Below are positions 52,336 through 64,000 of a stretch of DNA of 64,000 bases, piece by piece. The stretch is from Druceiella hillmani (Eukaryota > Arthropoda > Insecta > Lepidoptera > Hepialidae): positions 2,870,501 to 2,934,500 of the forward strand of contig JAYKKI010000133.1 of NCBI GenBank assembly GCA_039881145.1, in the 5' to 3' direction. The position numbers and the translations under genes were made by a program. The notes under the pieces are model-generated. The model was not told the DNA's origin, ran no database searches, and was given only the letters and a program-made list of their open reading frames with translations. Each line of letters starts with the position of its first letter. Within the stretch, counting starts at the first letter, position 1.

Positions 52336-53080
52336 CATATTTCTCTCACACAATACCGTAATCCCATTATGATTACACTTAATGTCTTTTAGATTATCTC
52401 ACAATCTGAGGTGATATTTTGAATTATGTTAGTTCTTGAGAATAGTTTAAGGGAAAATAAGTTAATATATAAAGAACTAACCCAAAATTATAAGAGATAA
52501 TATGACATATTTTTGATTGAAAATATGAAAATACGCAATGAGTTGAATTAAATTTTTTTTAACAAATCTGATCAAATTTATCCTAAAAAGTATGACTCAA
52601 AGCGACTAAAACACTATAATATTTAACTTACGTGTATGTAAACGGTTTGATATAATCCACGGATTGCTCATGAGAAATAAATAAATAGAAAATAAGATCA
52701 TTTCGGAATAAACAAAATATCATAGTTTACTGATATATTATGGCACTGTTTTTTATTTATTTAAAACTATAAATAATAAATTAGGTTTTATACATATCTT
52801 TTAGGATTATGAATAAATAATGCACTTAATAATTTAATTTTTAATTTCAAAGACGTAATATTTTACTGCTTTGTAATGTTTCTATGCCAACAACATTATA
52901 TTGGATTTAATTAAAATATTACATAATATTTGTAAGGTATAGAACTTTCTCGGAAGAATTTCTGTTCCATTTCTTTTTTTATAATAAAATTGTCCTTTAT
53001 TTTTATACGTTACTCTTTTAATAAATTTTATCCATTCAGCCTTTTTGAAACCTTTTACAAGAATACATATAAGTTTCAGT
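52336..53080. other. No recognised gene
   Basis: A+T-rich spacer. Confidence 0.5.
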
Positions 53081-53160
53081 GCTAGGATCTTTAATTGTAC
53101 ATCCTAGCCGTAAAATTACTTTTAAATTACTGAAGTGTGAGGATCTTTAATTGTACATGC
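53081..53160 (+). repeat. Short duplication with hairpin
   Basis: aggatctttaattgtacat occurs at 53,084 and 53,140, 56 bases apart. The first copy is enclosed by an 8-bp inverted pair, gctaggat/atcctagc (53,081-53,108). Confidence 0.8.
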
Positions 53161-53326
53161 TATGTGTCTTGTGATCAATTACCTTTAAACACACACCACT
53201 TAACAAGAAGACGGCGCATTGAGTAATTTTGTAATGAAAACGAAGTTGGCAAAATGCTGCGGGGTGCGGGGTGGAAGAAGCGCTGTATTTGGATTAGTTA
53301 CAAACTTTTGTTTAATAGTTATGGAT

Positions 53327-53398
53327 TGGTTACTTCGAAATAGGTGAGAGAGAGCATGATATATCACGCTCTCTTTCCCCACCTTGAAATGGTCAATC
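53327..53398. repeat. Imperfect palindrome, possible MITE core
   Basis: Left strand attggttacttcgaaatagg and onward through agagagcatgatatat pairs imperfectly with cacgctctctttccccacct and tgaaatggtcaat. The centre is a near-perfect gagagcatgatatatcacgctctc. Outer tggatt/aatcca sequences (53,325; 53,423) may be further inverted. The minus-strand frame at 53,200-53,505 crosses it and is not supported as a gene. Confidence 0.6.
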
Positions 53399-53670
53399 AC
53401 AGATTTCTGTATCCAATCCACAGTTTCAGCGACGTAGGTATAATGAACTTTATTAACGATTATCGATATTTCTGTCGTATTATATAAAAACAATAATATA
53501 TTCACAAAGTAATTGCGTTTACATATTTATATACAAGTTTTATTGATATATATATGAGATAAAAATTAACTTATCGGATTAATGTTGTCAATGCGATAGG
53601 TATGTTTGTATGTGTGTATATTTGAATGTTTGTATGATGTATGTGGGTTCGTAAGTCTTATGTCTCTCAT

Positions 53671-53736
53671 TAAAAGGTAGTATTTTTCTTAGTTCTGTGT
53701 ACAATAATGTACACAGAACTAATAAAACTACTTTAT
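53671..53736. repeat. Hairpin with 14-bp perfect core
   Basis: ttagttctgtgtac (53,689) pairs with gtacacagaactaa (53,709-53,722) over a short aataat loop. Outer taaaaggtagt and actacttta extend the pairing imperfectly. Confidence 0.7.
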
Positions 53737-54130
53737 TAAAAGGTTTAACAACATTTATTATAGATTTTTTTAAAATTAAGAATCTCGTGCAAAGTTTGAA
53801 GTATTAGTGATTATAAAAAAAATATAAAATTCTGGTGTGTGCTTATAACCACACAATAGAAGGGAAAATTTCAAATTTGCATTTTTTTGTGTATGTATAA
53901 TTACATTGATATTATGTGATAAATATCATCGACTTTCAGAAACAATGCGAGATTATTATTTTTAAATACAATAATGTGCATCATATTAAACTACTCTGAA
54001 GCAAAGAAATATTCGCAAAAATAAAAATACAGATAAATAATACACCGCGCTGGCTTTTTATTAAAACTTTCTAGTACGCAGGCACATACACACGTATTAC
54101 CACACATACTAACATATACACGTAGAACGC
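53737..54130. other. No recognised gene
   Basis: Spacer. The minus-strand frame at 53,991-54,173 overlaps the end of the P-element-like relic but carries no recognisable motif of its own. Confidence 0.45.
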
Positions 54131-55592
54131 TTAGACCAGAGGATTTATTAGACAGTGTGCAATATAAATACAAACCGACGCTTGCTTTAATGGAATATTT
54201 TCGTTTTGAATTAAATTTTTAAAAATAAATTTTGCAGTTTCTATGCCTATGCACACGCCTGAGAAACCAGTATAACGCAAAAACTCAATTAATTTTATTA
54301 TTTTGTTGTCTTGTGACGTCATATGCACCTTTAACGTTTTTGAAAAGTTTTTGTTTCGTCTAATCTTTGAGAAACTGTCGCATAGTTATCTATGTTCATA
54401 GCAAGTTTTAAACCGTAACCGTGGGTTTGGAAATCTAGAATATCGAAAAGATTATTCAGTAACAATAGCATATTAGCAGTAGATATGGCTTCTTCAAAAC
54501 TATGTAATTTCAGTTCTCTACAACAAAATAATAAAGCAATGGAAATACTTCTACTAAGAGTTGTGTTGCGAGTTTTACTTTCATTTATTTTTGAAATTGA
54601 GATGCTTCGATCGAAGCTTATTGACTACATGGAATGTTTATTTTTACGCATGTCAAGCAGATTTTTATATAAGACTTTATTGTATTATCTACATTGCCAA
54701 TTTTTTTGCCATGGTAATGTTCTTTGGACATTCATCAAAATTCAAAGCTTGGCTATAAAATTTGCTTTTTTACACATTTGTTTTGCCTGACGAACTAATA
54801 TTGCTTTTTGATCCGCTGTTACTTTGTTTACCAAAAAATAACCAATGGGCACTTTGAACACAGCATTAAATGGAACTACCAGAAAAACTAAAAACTCGGT
54901 ACATTCATCGTCGCAATCAGCATCAAATCCACATCCAAAGTCCACATAACCGTGAGTTCTTTGAGTGTGTGGAACATATTCAATTTTATTCTTAATATTA
55001 ATTTCATCAAACATTAGTGTGTCCTGAAGTACAATTCCCAAGACCTCTTATTTCAACTTATTGGCATCAAAAGCTTCCTTGGTGAAACGGGGACAACCAT
55101 CGACTGTTTTGTACCATTTTGATAATGTTTTTATTGAAGGTAATTATGTATCAACAGCTTTTGTCGAATAAAAGTTCAACGTTAGGGCAAACGTTCTTAA
55201 TTCAGGGGAATATTTGCTGCGATTTACTTTGCCTGTTGTAACGTTGAGATATTGCCGCTTTACAAGTTCTCGAATTTGGATACCAATTTTACTTATTAAT
55301 GATGCATTTTCCTGGAATATCATATTTTTAGTATCATTATCATTTTCAGCGAATCCGTTTTTCTTTTCAGCCCACAATTTGCCTCACATAAGCACTTTAT
55401 TTTTATATTTTTAGTTAGGAGTTTCCTTTTTGAAAATACGGAGTATTCTACTCATCCGTCTCTTTCGTGTGGAGCTGTAATTTGATGGTGTTGGCGAGAC
55501 GTCTTCAAGTGATTTGGAATTTGCACATGGAACAAGTATTCGGATGGCTGAATGTTTGTATTCAACATATTCTTTATCCTCAGCAAGATCCT
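54131..55592 (-). pseudogene. P-element/THAP9-like transposase pseudogene
   Basis: Read from high to low coordinates. A basic linker (STRKRRMSRILRIFKK, ~55,450) precedes the region at 55,377-55,144 with SKIGIQIRELVKRQYLN and KYSPELRTFALTLNFYSTKA, the conserved YSxELRxFAxTLxFYSxKA block. After a frame change come TLSKWYKTVDGCPRFTKEAF, then 55,041-54,742 with GYVDFGCG, FLVFLVVPFNAVFKVPIGYF and LVNKVTADQKA. Further frames give FDECPKNITMAKKL, NKLRSKHLNFKNK, NMLLLLNNLFDILDFQTHGY and RYTGFSGVCIGIETAKFIF. Block order matches the RNase H-like and GTP-binding parts of P-element transposase and THAP9. No N-terminal THAP zinc finger is visible; a 3' splice-site-like sequence at 55,593 on the minus strand suggests it was in an upstream exon. 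Stops and frameshifts make it non-functional. Confidence 0.9.
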
Positions 55593-56099
55593 TTAAAAAT
55601 GAATAAAAACAGAAATAATAAACTAAATTTCAAGCACTAAACGTTTTAAAATAATTTTCGCAAAATTTAGTAGTTCGTTTTGCGGCCTTGTTCCCAATAA
55701 ATATTTGTTTGAATCACATTCAGTCATGTAGAAACTTAGATAATACCTTTCGTTAAATGCACATGACAATACTTTTGATTAGTTTAACTTATGTACAAGT
55801 TTTTGTTTATTTCTTTAATGCATTCAAATTGCGAGAAGTTTACGCTTTTTGTCAAGTCACTGGAATGGATAATACTTAGATGACCGTAAAATCTGTCATA
55901 CAAAGTCAACGATCTTTACATACGCAGAAATTTTCTCGCACAATAATTTTAAATTTAATTTGACGTGAAAACATTTATTTTAGCTTATGAAAACTTATAC
56001 TTTTACTATTATAATTTAATTACAATTTATTTACTTAATTTGAACAACGGAAATGGACTAGTTACCAGCAATTTTTTTCAGAAAAATAGAAAAATTCCT
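55593..56099. other. Upstream flank of the P-element-like relic
   Basis: It should hold the THAP-encoding exon if the relic is complete. I looked for the C-x2-4-C...C-x2-H pattern on the minus strand and did not find it. Confidence 0.4.
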
Positions 56100-56295
56100 T
56101 CAACTAACACATGTCCTACTCTAATTTCTTTCATCTCACCCTATCCTGTTCTTAACCTTTTCTCTACTCCTTCATTCTACCTTTACATTTCTCCCTTCCT
56201 TCGCTCCCTTTATCTCTCTTCTTCTCTCCACCACTCCGTCTCTTTCTTCATGGCCCCCCTCCTCTGTATACCACTCTTTTCTCTCCTTTTATATA
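56100..56295 (+). repeat. Polypyrimidine-rich tract
   Basis: About 190 bases dominated by C and T (ctttcatctcaccctatcct, tttctcccttccttcgctcc, cttcttctctccaccactcc). A 125-codon frame (55,965-56,342) runs through it, and its Ser/Phe/Leu/Pro composition is explained by the tract. Asymmetric C/T strands can form triplex DNA. Confidence 0.75.
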
Positions 56296-56950
56296 TTTTT
56301 TTCAAATTTTTCTTTATTGCACGTAAATATGTCAGAAAATAATGTTATATTTCAGTGCTTCCTTTTTTCGTCACAAGATAAGTCTGGACTTGGAAGTTTT
56401 GCTTTTTTATTACAAGATAAATCTAAACATATGTACGTACCATACAGTGTAAAAAACAGGTATATGGAACTGAAAATAAGTAAGTAAAAATTAGGTGGAT
56501 GCAACAGAAAATAATTTGAATATTCCGTGATAACGGCTTATAAAATATTTTTTTGAGTAGTAGCTTCCACTACTGTCCCCAAAACTGGTTATTCTGACAC
56601 AACTTTTATGAACTTCGTCATCATGAGCTTATGGTTATCTTCCATTTGGATCGCGATTTTTCTATAACTACATAATTCGACTATTATTTTACTAAAAAGC
56701 ATCCCACAGTGATTACTAATTCAACCATAATATCACCATAACTAAATTCGTTGATTAATCAGATGACATCGCTATTATCGGCATTGCCACATTGTTGAAT
56801 TGATTAAAGTGTTGGTGACTGGATTTTGTATTAATTCTGCTCTCAAAAAAAACCTTAGGTGGAATGAAATTATGGCACAGACCATGGACTAATAGATAAG
56901 AATCTAGTACATTTATTTCGTCGATTAAAAGAAGCATTTACAATAAATTC
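56296..56950. other. No recognised gene
   Basis: A+T-rich spacer. Confidence 0.5.
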
Positions 56951-57535
56951 ACTAACATAATCACTACATTCTTTCATGAATAATAAGAGCCTACAGTGCG
57001 AAAACACCACATAACTACTGCATTCTGTCATAAATAATAAGAGCTCACAGTGCCAAAACAGCACATAACATCTGCACTCTGCCATTAATAATAAAAGCCC
57101 ACAGTGCTAAAACAGAACATAACTACTGCACAGACATTAATAATAAGAGCCTACGGTACCAAACCATAACAAAACTGCTGCACTCTGTCGTCTCTAATAA
57201 GAGCCCATAGTACCAAAACGCCACATAACTACTGCATTGTCAAAAATGATAAGAGCGCACAATGCCAAAACACAAGATAACATCTGCACTCTTTCATAAA
57301 TAATAAGAACCCACAGTGCTAAAACAACGCATGACTACTGCACTTTGTCTTAAACTACAAGAGCCCATAGTGCCAAAACACCACATAACTTCTGCACACT
57401 ATCTTAAATAACACACAGTGCCAAAACCCCACATAGCTACTGCACTTTTCTTTCAACAATAAGAGCTCACACAGTGCCAAAACACCGCAGCCCTGCTACA
57501 CCTTGTTTTAAATAATACGAGTCCATTGTGGTCCC
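56951..57535 (+). repeat. Minisatellite, ~52-57-bp period, about ten units
   Basis: The box cacagtgccaaaacaccaca recurs with variation at about 56,993, 57,049, 57,101, 57,153, 57,205, 57,257, 57,312, 57,366, 57,414 and 57,472. It is followed by taactactgcactctgtc and aataataagagcc. Period varies through small indels. It is the longest array by copy number in the window; a reading frame on its minus strand is an artefact. Confidence 0.95.
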
Positions 57536-58956
<1,421 letters not shown>

Positions 58957-59034
58957 TTAATATTCTATTATATTTTAAAAGTTACATTGTGTAAAAAATA
59001 TTGTTCTTCGCTTTCAGATACATTAAACATAAAA

Positions 59035-59062
59035 CTAGTGTGACCCGTGCGAAGTCTTCGCA
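59035..59062 (-). mobile_element. Second Helitron 3' terminus (element body not delimited)
   Basis: On the minus strand: a palindrome TGCGAAGACTTCGCA (59,062-59,048), then CGGGTCACA and CTAG at 59,038-59,035, followed by T. This is the stem-loop plus CTRR signature. The body would lie to the right; I could not identify the 5' TC end or any coding sequence there. It resembles the actag...gacccgtgcgaag end common in insect Helitrons. Confidence 0.5.
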
Positions 59063-60114
59063 TTATAAATTATTCAACTCAATTTAATAAATCAAAATTG
59101 ATTGCAGGTATTCAATTCATTTCTAATTTTGCACACTGCTTATTACGTTTTTATTCCATTATGAAGCTCAGATGACAGATCAAACAAATATTTTACTAAA
59201 ATTGACATATAGAGGCGCAAGTAGCAAAAGCATTGAGCTAAAGCGCCACTTTATTTATACGTGGGTGGATTTGAAATTAAACAAAAATTTTACCGACCGT
59301 CAATCATATTGACGTTGAGCCGTTAGATGGCAGCATTGCTGTTTTGTGTATATAATTTTAATAATTAATTAATTTGCAAAAACAATAGCAATAATAAATT
59401 TTTTAGTTGTGGATGCCGGTAGAGCAAGCAATTATCTATAAAATGATATATAATTTATGTGGATTAGTTGTGAGGTTTTTTCTTAAAAGGGAGAGTTACA
59501 TCTTAACCTTAGCGTATTAATATATATGATGATGATGATTCCATACTATTATTAAATTGAAGTAAACCCATCATCTTAAGTATTACTTGAACTATTGTAG
59601 TCATGTGGAATAGATTTCTCATAGAACCAGTGAGAAGGCGTGTGCCCTTATGTTCTACGGAGTAACACTGAACTTGCCAAACTTTACGGTTCGAAAGCAG
59701 TGTTTCCACGGAGTTCGGAATTACTTGTTTACTTTAACTTACTTGAGTTTCTGTGGTTGTACAAATTCGAATAATAGCAGAAATGAACTGATAAGTCTAG
59801 TTAATTAGATATAATATATATGTGTATATGAAGCAAAGTTTATTTAGTAATAATGGTTTCTGGATGAAGTTAATTTATTTACAAGGTTTCATATCCTAAA
59901 AAGTAGAAAATGACAGTTTCATTGCACTTCTCGACTTTTTGTCAGTTGATCCATCGTAACTATCCTTTTTTACAACATTTTGTCTCTCATTGTGATGTTT
60001 ATGGCTGTTGTATATTCACAGCCATAAACATCACCATGAAGTAAAAACGTATAAGATTTGGTAATTACTCTGATTCCTTGAGTCCAGCAATACAAATAAT
60101 AAATAAACTAAGAA
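59063..60114. other. No recognised gene; possible body of the second Helitron
   Basis: 59,190-59,345 is less A+T-rich than its surroundings and could belong to the element ending at 59,035. The minus-strand frame at 59,509-59,709 has no domain. Confidence 0.35.
59987..60039. repeat. 22-bp hairpin
   Basis: gtgatgtttatggctgt (59,992-60,008) is perfectly complementary to acagccataaacatcac (60,018-60,034). Pairing extends outwards through tcat/atga with one mismatch. Loop tgtatattc. Confidence 0.85.
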
Positions 60115-60185
60115 ATATACGAGTAGAGCTCGCGCTAAGAGAATTCTGTACCCACTTAGGCACAAATGAAACTTTGAATATGTAA
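60115..60185 (+). repeat. Dispersed repeat family R1, 5' fragment
   Basis: tacgagtagagctcgcgcta, agagaattctgtacccac and ttaggcacaaatgaaa parallel the head at 36,660-36,725 and more distantly that at 1715-1780. Confidence 0.5.
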
Positions 60186-60719
60186 ACTCAGTGACTTAAA
60201 TATAATAATAATTAAGATAAAAAGAACGTCTTTTAATCTGTTACAATATTAATAATATTTTTCAGTGCTTTAATATGTCGTCTAGTGAAACTTTTTAGAG
60301 CATAAGAAAATTATACAATCAAGTTTAATTTGTTTTCGCAAATTGTCGAAATAATTTTGAATTGAAGTGATTCTGGAGACTTTTAATGCACATTGCTAAA
60401 AACAGTTATACGGGAAGAGTGTGGTATAGACTTATATCTGTCATATTCTATCGAAAGAAAAGAAAATTTAAACATTTTTCATTGCTCGAGCTTCATAAAA
60501 ATCAATAAAAATTTCCATGTGTTGTAAGGAATATACTAAAAATAAAGGTGTTTTTAAAAAAAAAAATTAAAAATGTCTAATCGATCAACATTTCTAAAAT
60601 TTACTACATCCAATTTAGAACTGAAAATATTAGAATATTGTAATTTGCGGACAATAAACGGCCATGAAAACGTTGCACTTGGCTAAAGAACACTAAAACC
60701 ATACATATTGTTACTCATG
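60186..60719. other. No recognised gene
   Basis: A+T-rich spacer; it may include the end of the R1 fragment. Confidence 0.45.
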
Positions 60720-61340
60720 TCACATTGCGGGCGATCTGAGTATATAATATATATTTAGTTCATCACCCATCTTTTCAACTCGGGCTATCTCAGGACTCTC
60801 CAGGGATATATAACATCCTACCTCATACAAAAATGGGGATCTTCGAAAATCCCCTAATGGCGTCACGTATCTACAATCTCAGCGCTTTCACCCAACAGGG
60901 TTAGAGTCCGTCCTTCCTCAATCTGTTTTTTTCTAGAACGCATTTAGCAAATGCTCTAAATGACTGAAAGATGAGTCCATTCTCAACCAACTCTCGGTGA
61001 CTAAAGATACCACGTTCTAAAGTTCTGCGTGATTCTATTTTATTATTAAGACGCATGCTCTCCTACGAAACTCTACGCGCATCATCTAGCTCCCTGCAGT
61101 GGAACAAAATATAATTCATGTTCTGCATATCAAAACCACAGGTACACGCTGGACTATCTTTAAGGGAAAATCTATACAAACTGACAAGGAATGCGCCATG
61201 CTCCGTAAAAAATTGCGAAGTTTAGTAATCGGTGATAAGCCACTTCTTACGTAACCGCTCGAATACGTCGGGAAACTACAAGCTAGTCATTTCCCCCTTT
61301 GAAACAGGGGAGGATCCCCTAGACTGCCAATAAGAACGTA
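60720..61340 (-). pseudogene. Non-LTR retrotransposon (LINE) C-terminus and 3' untranslated region
   Basis: On the minus strand, FPDVFERLRKKWL and (after frame changes) TSQFF precede HGAFLVSLYRFSLKDSPACT. The Cys/His cluster C-T-C-G-(x8)-Y-I-L-F-H-C (61,160-61,105) follows, comparable to the CxCG...HxLfxC knuckle that ends many I/Jockey-type LINE proteins. The frame continues with one stop through LERGIFSHRELVENGLIFQS and AFAKCVLEKNRLRKDGL to a TAA at about 60,903. About 180 bases of G+C-richer 3' untranslated sequence follow and fade into an atatatatt tract near 60,745. 5' truncated, with few lesions, so probably the youngest LINE relic here. Confidence 0.75.
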
Positions 61341-63819
61341 TCACGATACGAATAATAGACACGTTACAATAGGTATGTTGTCTTACAGATTTCACAATGA
61401 TTTTCGGTATTTTACACGTTTCTATTGTTGGGACATGTCTATATTAACTAGCTTATTAAAAAAAGGTACTTCAATAATTAAATACTAAAATGCACTTTTG
61501 TAGCATTTCACTGGCATGGGATATGATAATAACGACATCTATTGGAGAATTTATGCGATTATTGATATAAATATTTTCAAATAAAAAACATTGTCACTCT
61601 TGACCAAAATTTTAATATTATCGTTTCGCGGATAAACATCGTAACAGGCTAAGATGATTTGCGTATTTTTTAAGATTTTAATGCTGAAATAATTTTTTTA
61701 CTAATATTACTCGGTGTATTATATATTAATAATGCTCGGTGGATTATATGAATACACTGCCCACAAAAGATTAATTATATACACTAATTATTATAAAATT
61801 AATTGTTAAAATCGTAGACTGTGTTATTATACTATAATTATATAAGTTAAAAACTTAATAATACGGTTGCAACCAGAATACAGAAATAATGATAAAGAAG
61901 AACCTCGCCGTTATCACTGCGTGTGTATTTTCTTACACATTATAATTTTAATTGATTTTAATTGATTTTATTTCTTATTTATTATTTATTTATATGGCGG
62001 ACTTATTGTTGTGAGAGCAATCTCTCACAGCCAACCAACCTCGTTCGAATAGACGGTTATGACCGATTCAATGATAAAACGCGTTAACGAAAAAAAGCAC
62101 TCCAGGAGGCAGCAAACATATCGTGTACCGCCGGCCCATCATCTGCGGAAGTTATTCATATACGTTTGCGCGTTTAATTTATTTAACAAAGCGTCGTACA
62201 CTTTTTGTTATTTAAAACAAACAGAAGAAGAACAACTAGGTACACACCTCCAAACATCCCGTAAACAAACATGTTGTAGGTATTATTTTAATAAAAGATA
62301 CTTCTTTAGTTTAACAACACAAAGAATACTAAATACCTCCTAACGATATTAAAAATTCTTGAATTGGATCAGAATACAATCCATGTTTTAATCAAATATT
62401 TTGTACAACAGATAGTCGATATTTATAATGGCATATGCATATCAAAATTATATACATGCAGTACACAAATTTATGTTTAAAGCTAAAGCTGCTGACAAGG
62501 CGAAAACATTAACAGACCCCTTGTAACAAATTTTAATTTTACAGTTCAGTACACATTTTATGTGTTTAGGATGACGTTAATTAATTACATTGTACGTCGC
62601 ATGACAATGCTACACGTGACATATGAAAGGGCACGTCGCTGCATTGCGTTTCATTCTTAATTAAATTTATCGTTTTTGTTATTATTACCCTAAATAAGAC
62701 CGCATATAAAACAGTAAATTGAAAATATAACTTCTCGCGAGAGAATCATCGCTCTTTTGCGATTTGCGGACAAGAACTTTATTTAATACATAAAATAAGT
62801 TGACCTTTCCTTTCTATAAAATAGGCTACTGTCCACAATAATCTGCTGTATGCACAATTTTGTAACTCAAAACTTTTCAAATTTACTAATAATGAAGTAA
62901 GCATCACATTAAGTAATTATAACAGTAGTATATCAAGATGTAATTGCATAGATATCAGAGATGTACCTCATCATCATTCTCGATAGCAATAACTTCTCAA
63001 AGGTCAACGTACTTGCGGCTTGAACTTGAGATAATAGCCATATAAGTTTATCATCTAATGGGCAGAGCCTTTATAGAGGAAGTTACTAATGGTAGATCGT
63101 CTTTAAGGGTTCACGTAGAGAATAATTAGGTTTATGTATATCGAATTGTGCAATTATCATTTGTCTTGGACATATTGTGAGGTTATTGCAGATTTATTGG
63201 AGACTGTATGCGCAATTATAATGAAATGGCCCTTATATTTTTTTAATAATTTTTTTAAGGTTTTATTTATATTTTTTTATTGAGATTTTAAATTGTGGAA
63301 TTGAAAAATAAAAAGGTACAAAGATAGTAGTCATCTATTTTTAACTTTCGGGTCCCTTACCTCAAAAGGAAGAAAGTTGAAAAAAAAATAAGTACTTTGT
63401 TTACATCCTCTTAGTAAAAAATGTGTGGATTGATAAAATGTATTTCTTTACCGAAACAAATTCAAGGGATTATGTCGCCCGACTCCTAGAAAAATCGACT
63501 GTAAACATAAAATGTACTTGTAAACATGAAAAAATTAATAAGTTATTGATTATATATGTTACAGGCGCAAATATTATATATTGTATTGCAAAATGTATAA
63601 TTACATATATACAGTAACCCATTATTTTAACATTATTCTCTTTGTGTTATAACACCTCTCACTACGCCGACTTTCAAGATCATAGGTCGACCGGAAATAT
63701 TTTTCTAAATATATTTTGATGACGGTATAAGTAAAAAAATACCCTTCGGAGAGCTTTATTTCTTTGTTGAATTTATCAATAAACTAAAGTTTTCAAAGCA
63801 ATTTAAGGCCCTAAGCCTC
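61341..63819. other. No recognised gene
   Basis: A+T-rich spacer. A small hairpin tgtgagag/ctctcaca lies at 62,009-62,028, next to a G+C-richer patch that continues into an unsupported 94-codon frame (62,059-62,343). The left part of a further R1 copy may begin around 63,640. Confidence 0.45.
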
Positions 63820-63960
63820 AGTAAACAATTTCAATTTAAACTTGGTATCTCAAACGGTTTCCGGTAAAAAAAAGCTTTGACTGAATGGCGGGCGGACGGA
63901 CAACAAAGTGATCCTACAAAAGTTTCGTTTTTTTTAAAGGTGGAATCCTGAAAAACAAAA
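63820..63960 (+). repeat. Dispersed repeat family R1, 3' part
   Basis: cttggtatctcaaacggttt, cgggcggacggacaacaaag, tgatcctacaaaagtttcgt and gtggaatcctgaaaaac match the tail block at 2097-2213 and are better preserved. The copy may extend leftwards, where I could not align it by eye. Confidence 0.65.
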
Positions 63961-64000
63961 AACATTTAAAAATTTAGCTTTTCTTATTTCTTAAAACATG

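Noticed and set aside
54485..54790. 101-codon plus-strand reading frame
   Set aside because: Antisense to the P-element-like transposase relic.
55965..56342. 125-codon frame with Ser/Phe/Leu-rich protein
   Set aside because: Open only because the polypyrimidine tract lacks stop codons.

Overview
The window is A+T-rich eukaryotic DNA. Its repeats point to an arthropod and most likely an insect; I cannot name the species. I recognise no host protein-coding gene, rRNA or tRNA gene, and no bacterial feature or CRISPR array. Almost everything identifiable is a decayed mobile element, a dispersed repeat, a minisatellite or a (TA)n array. Open reading frames are short; most are chance, low-complexity, or antisense shadows of broken transposases.

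Region by region: 1-6 kb holds a full-length dispersed repeat (1711-2213), a small tandem array, one copy of a second dispersed repeat and a tRNA-derived SINE. At 7-9.3 kb are a ~129-bp minisatellite, a 303-bp palindromic retroposon-like element with a 13-bp target duplication, and the 3' end of a LINE. An internally deleted Tc1-like transposase lies at 11.6-12.4 kb. At 14.9-24.9 kb are three repeat arrays or duplications and a second SINE copy. A piggyBac transposase pseudogene occupies 25.7-26.85 kb on the minus strand. Long (TA)n arrays run from 27.3 to 59 kb, one inside a near-identical 300-bp duplication. A 71-bp-arm hairpin sits at 32.9 kb and a LINE reverse transcriptase relic at 34.4-34.9 kb. 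A structurally complete, internally deleted Helitron lies at 40,668-42,365 inside a (TA)n array. Two more copies of the palindromic element are at 49.2-50.1 kb. A P-element/THAP9-like transposase pseudogene is at 54.1-55.6 kb, a ten-unit minisatellite at 57 kb, a second Helitron terminus at 59.0 kb and a LINE C-terminus at 60.7-61.3 kb.

The most interesting system is the palindromic family (8,056-8,384; 49,226-49,414; 49,878-50,135). Its arms carry a hammerhead-ribozyme-like core: CTGAAGA, a 5-bp stem II, GAAA, a minimal stem III, TC, and a 4-bp stem I. Copy 1 has such a core on both strands. It is flanked by an exact 13-bp direct repeat, and a unique tail beyond one end of the palindrome is shared by all three copies. 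This resembles Penelope-like retroelements with inverted terminal units, a group known to carry hammerhead motifs. Family assignments rest on reading translations and motifs by eye; no database search was run.
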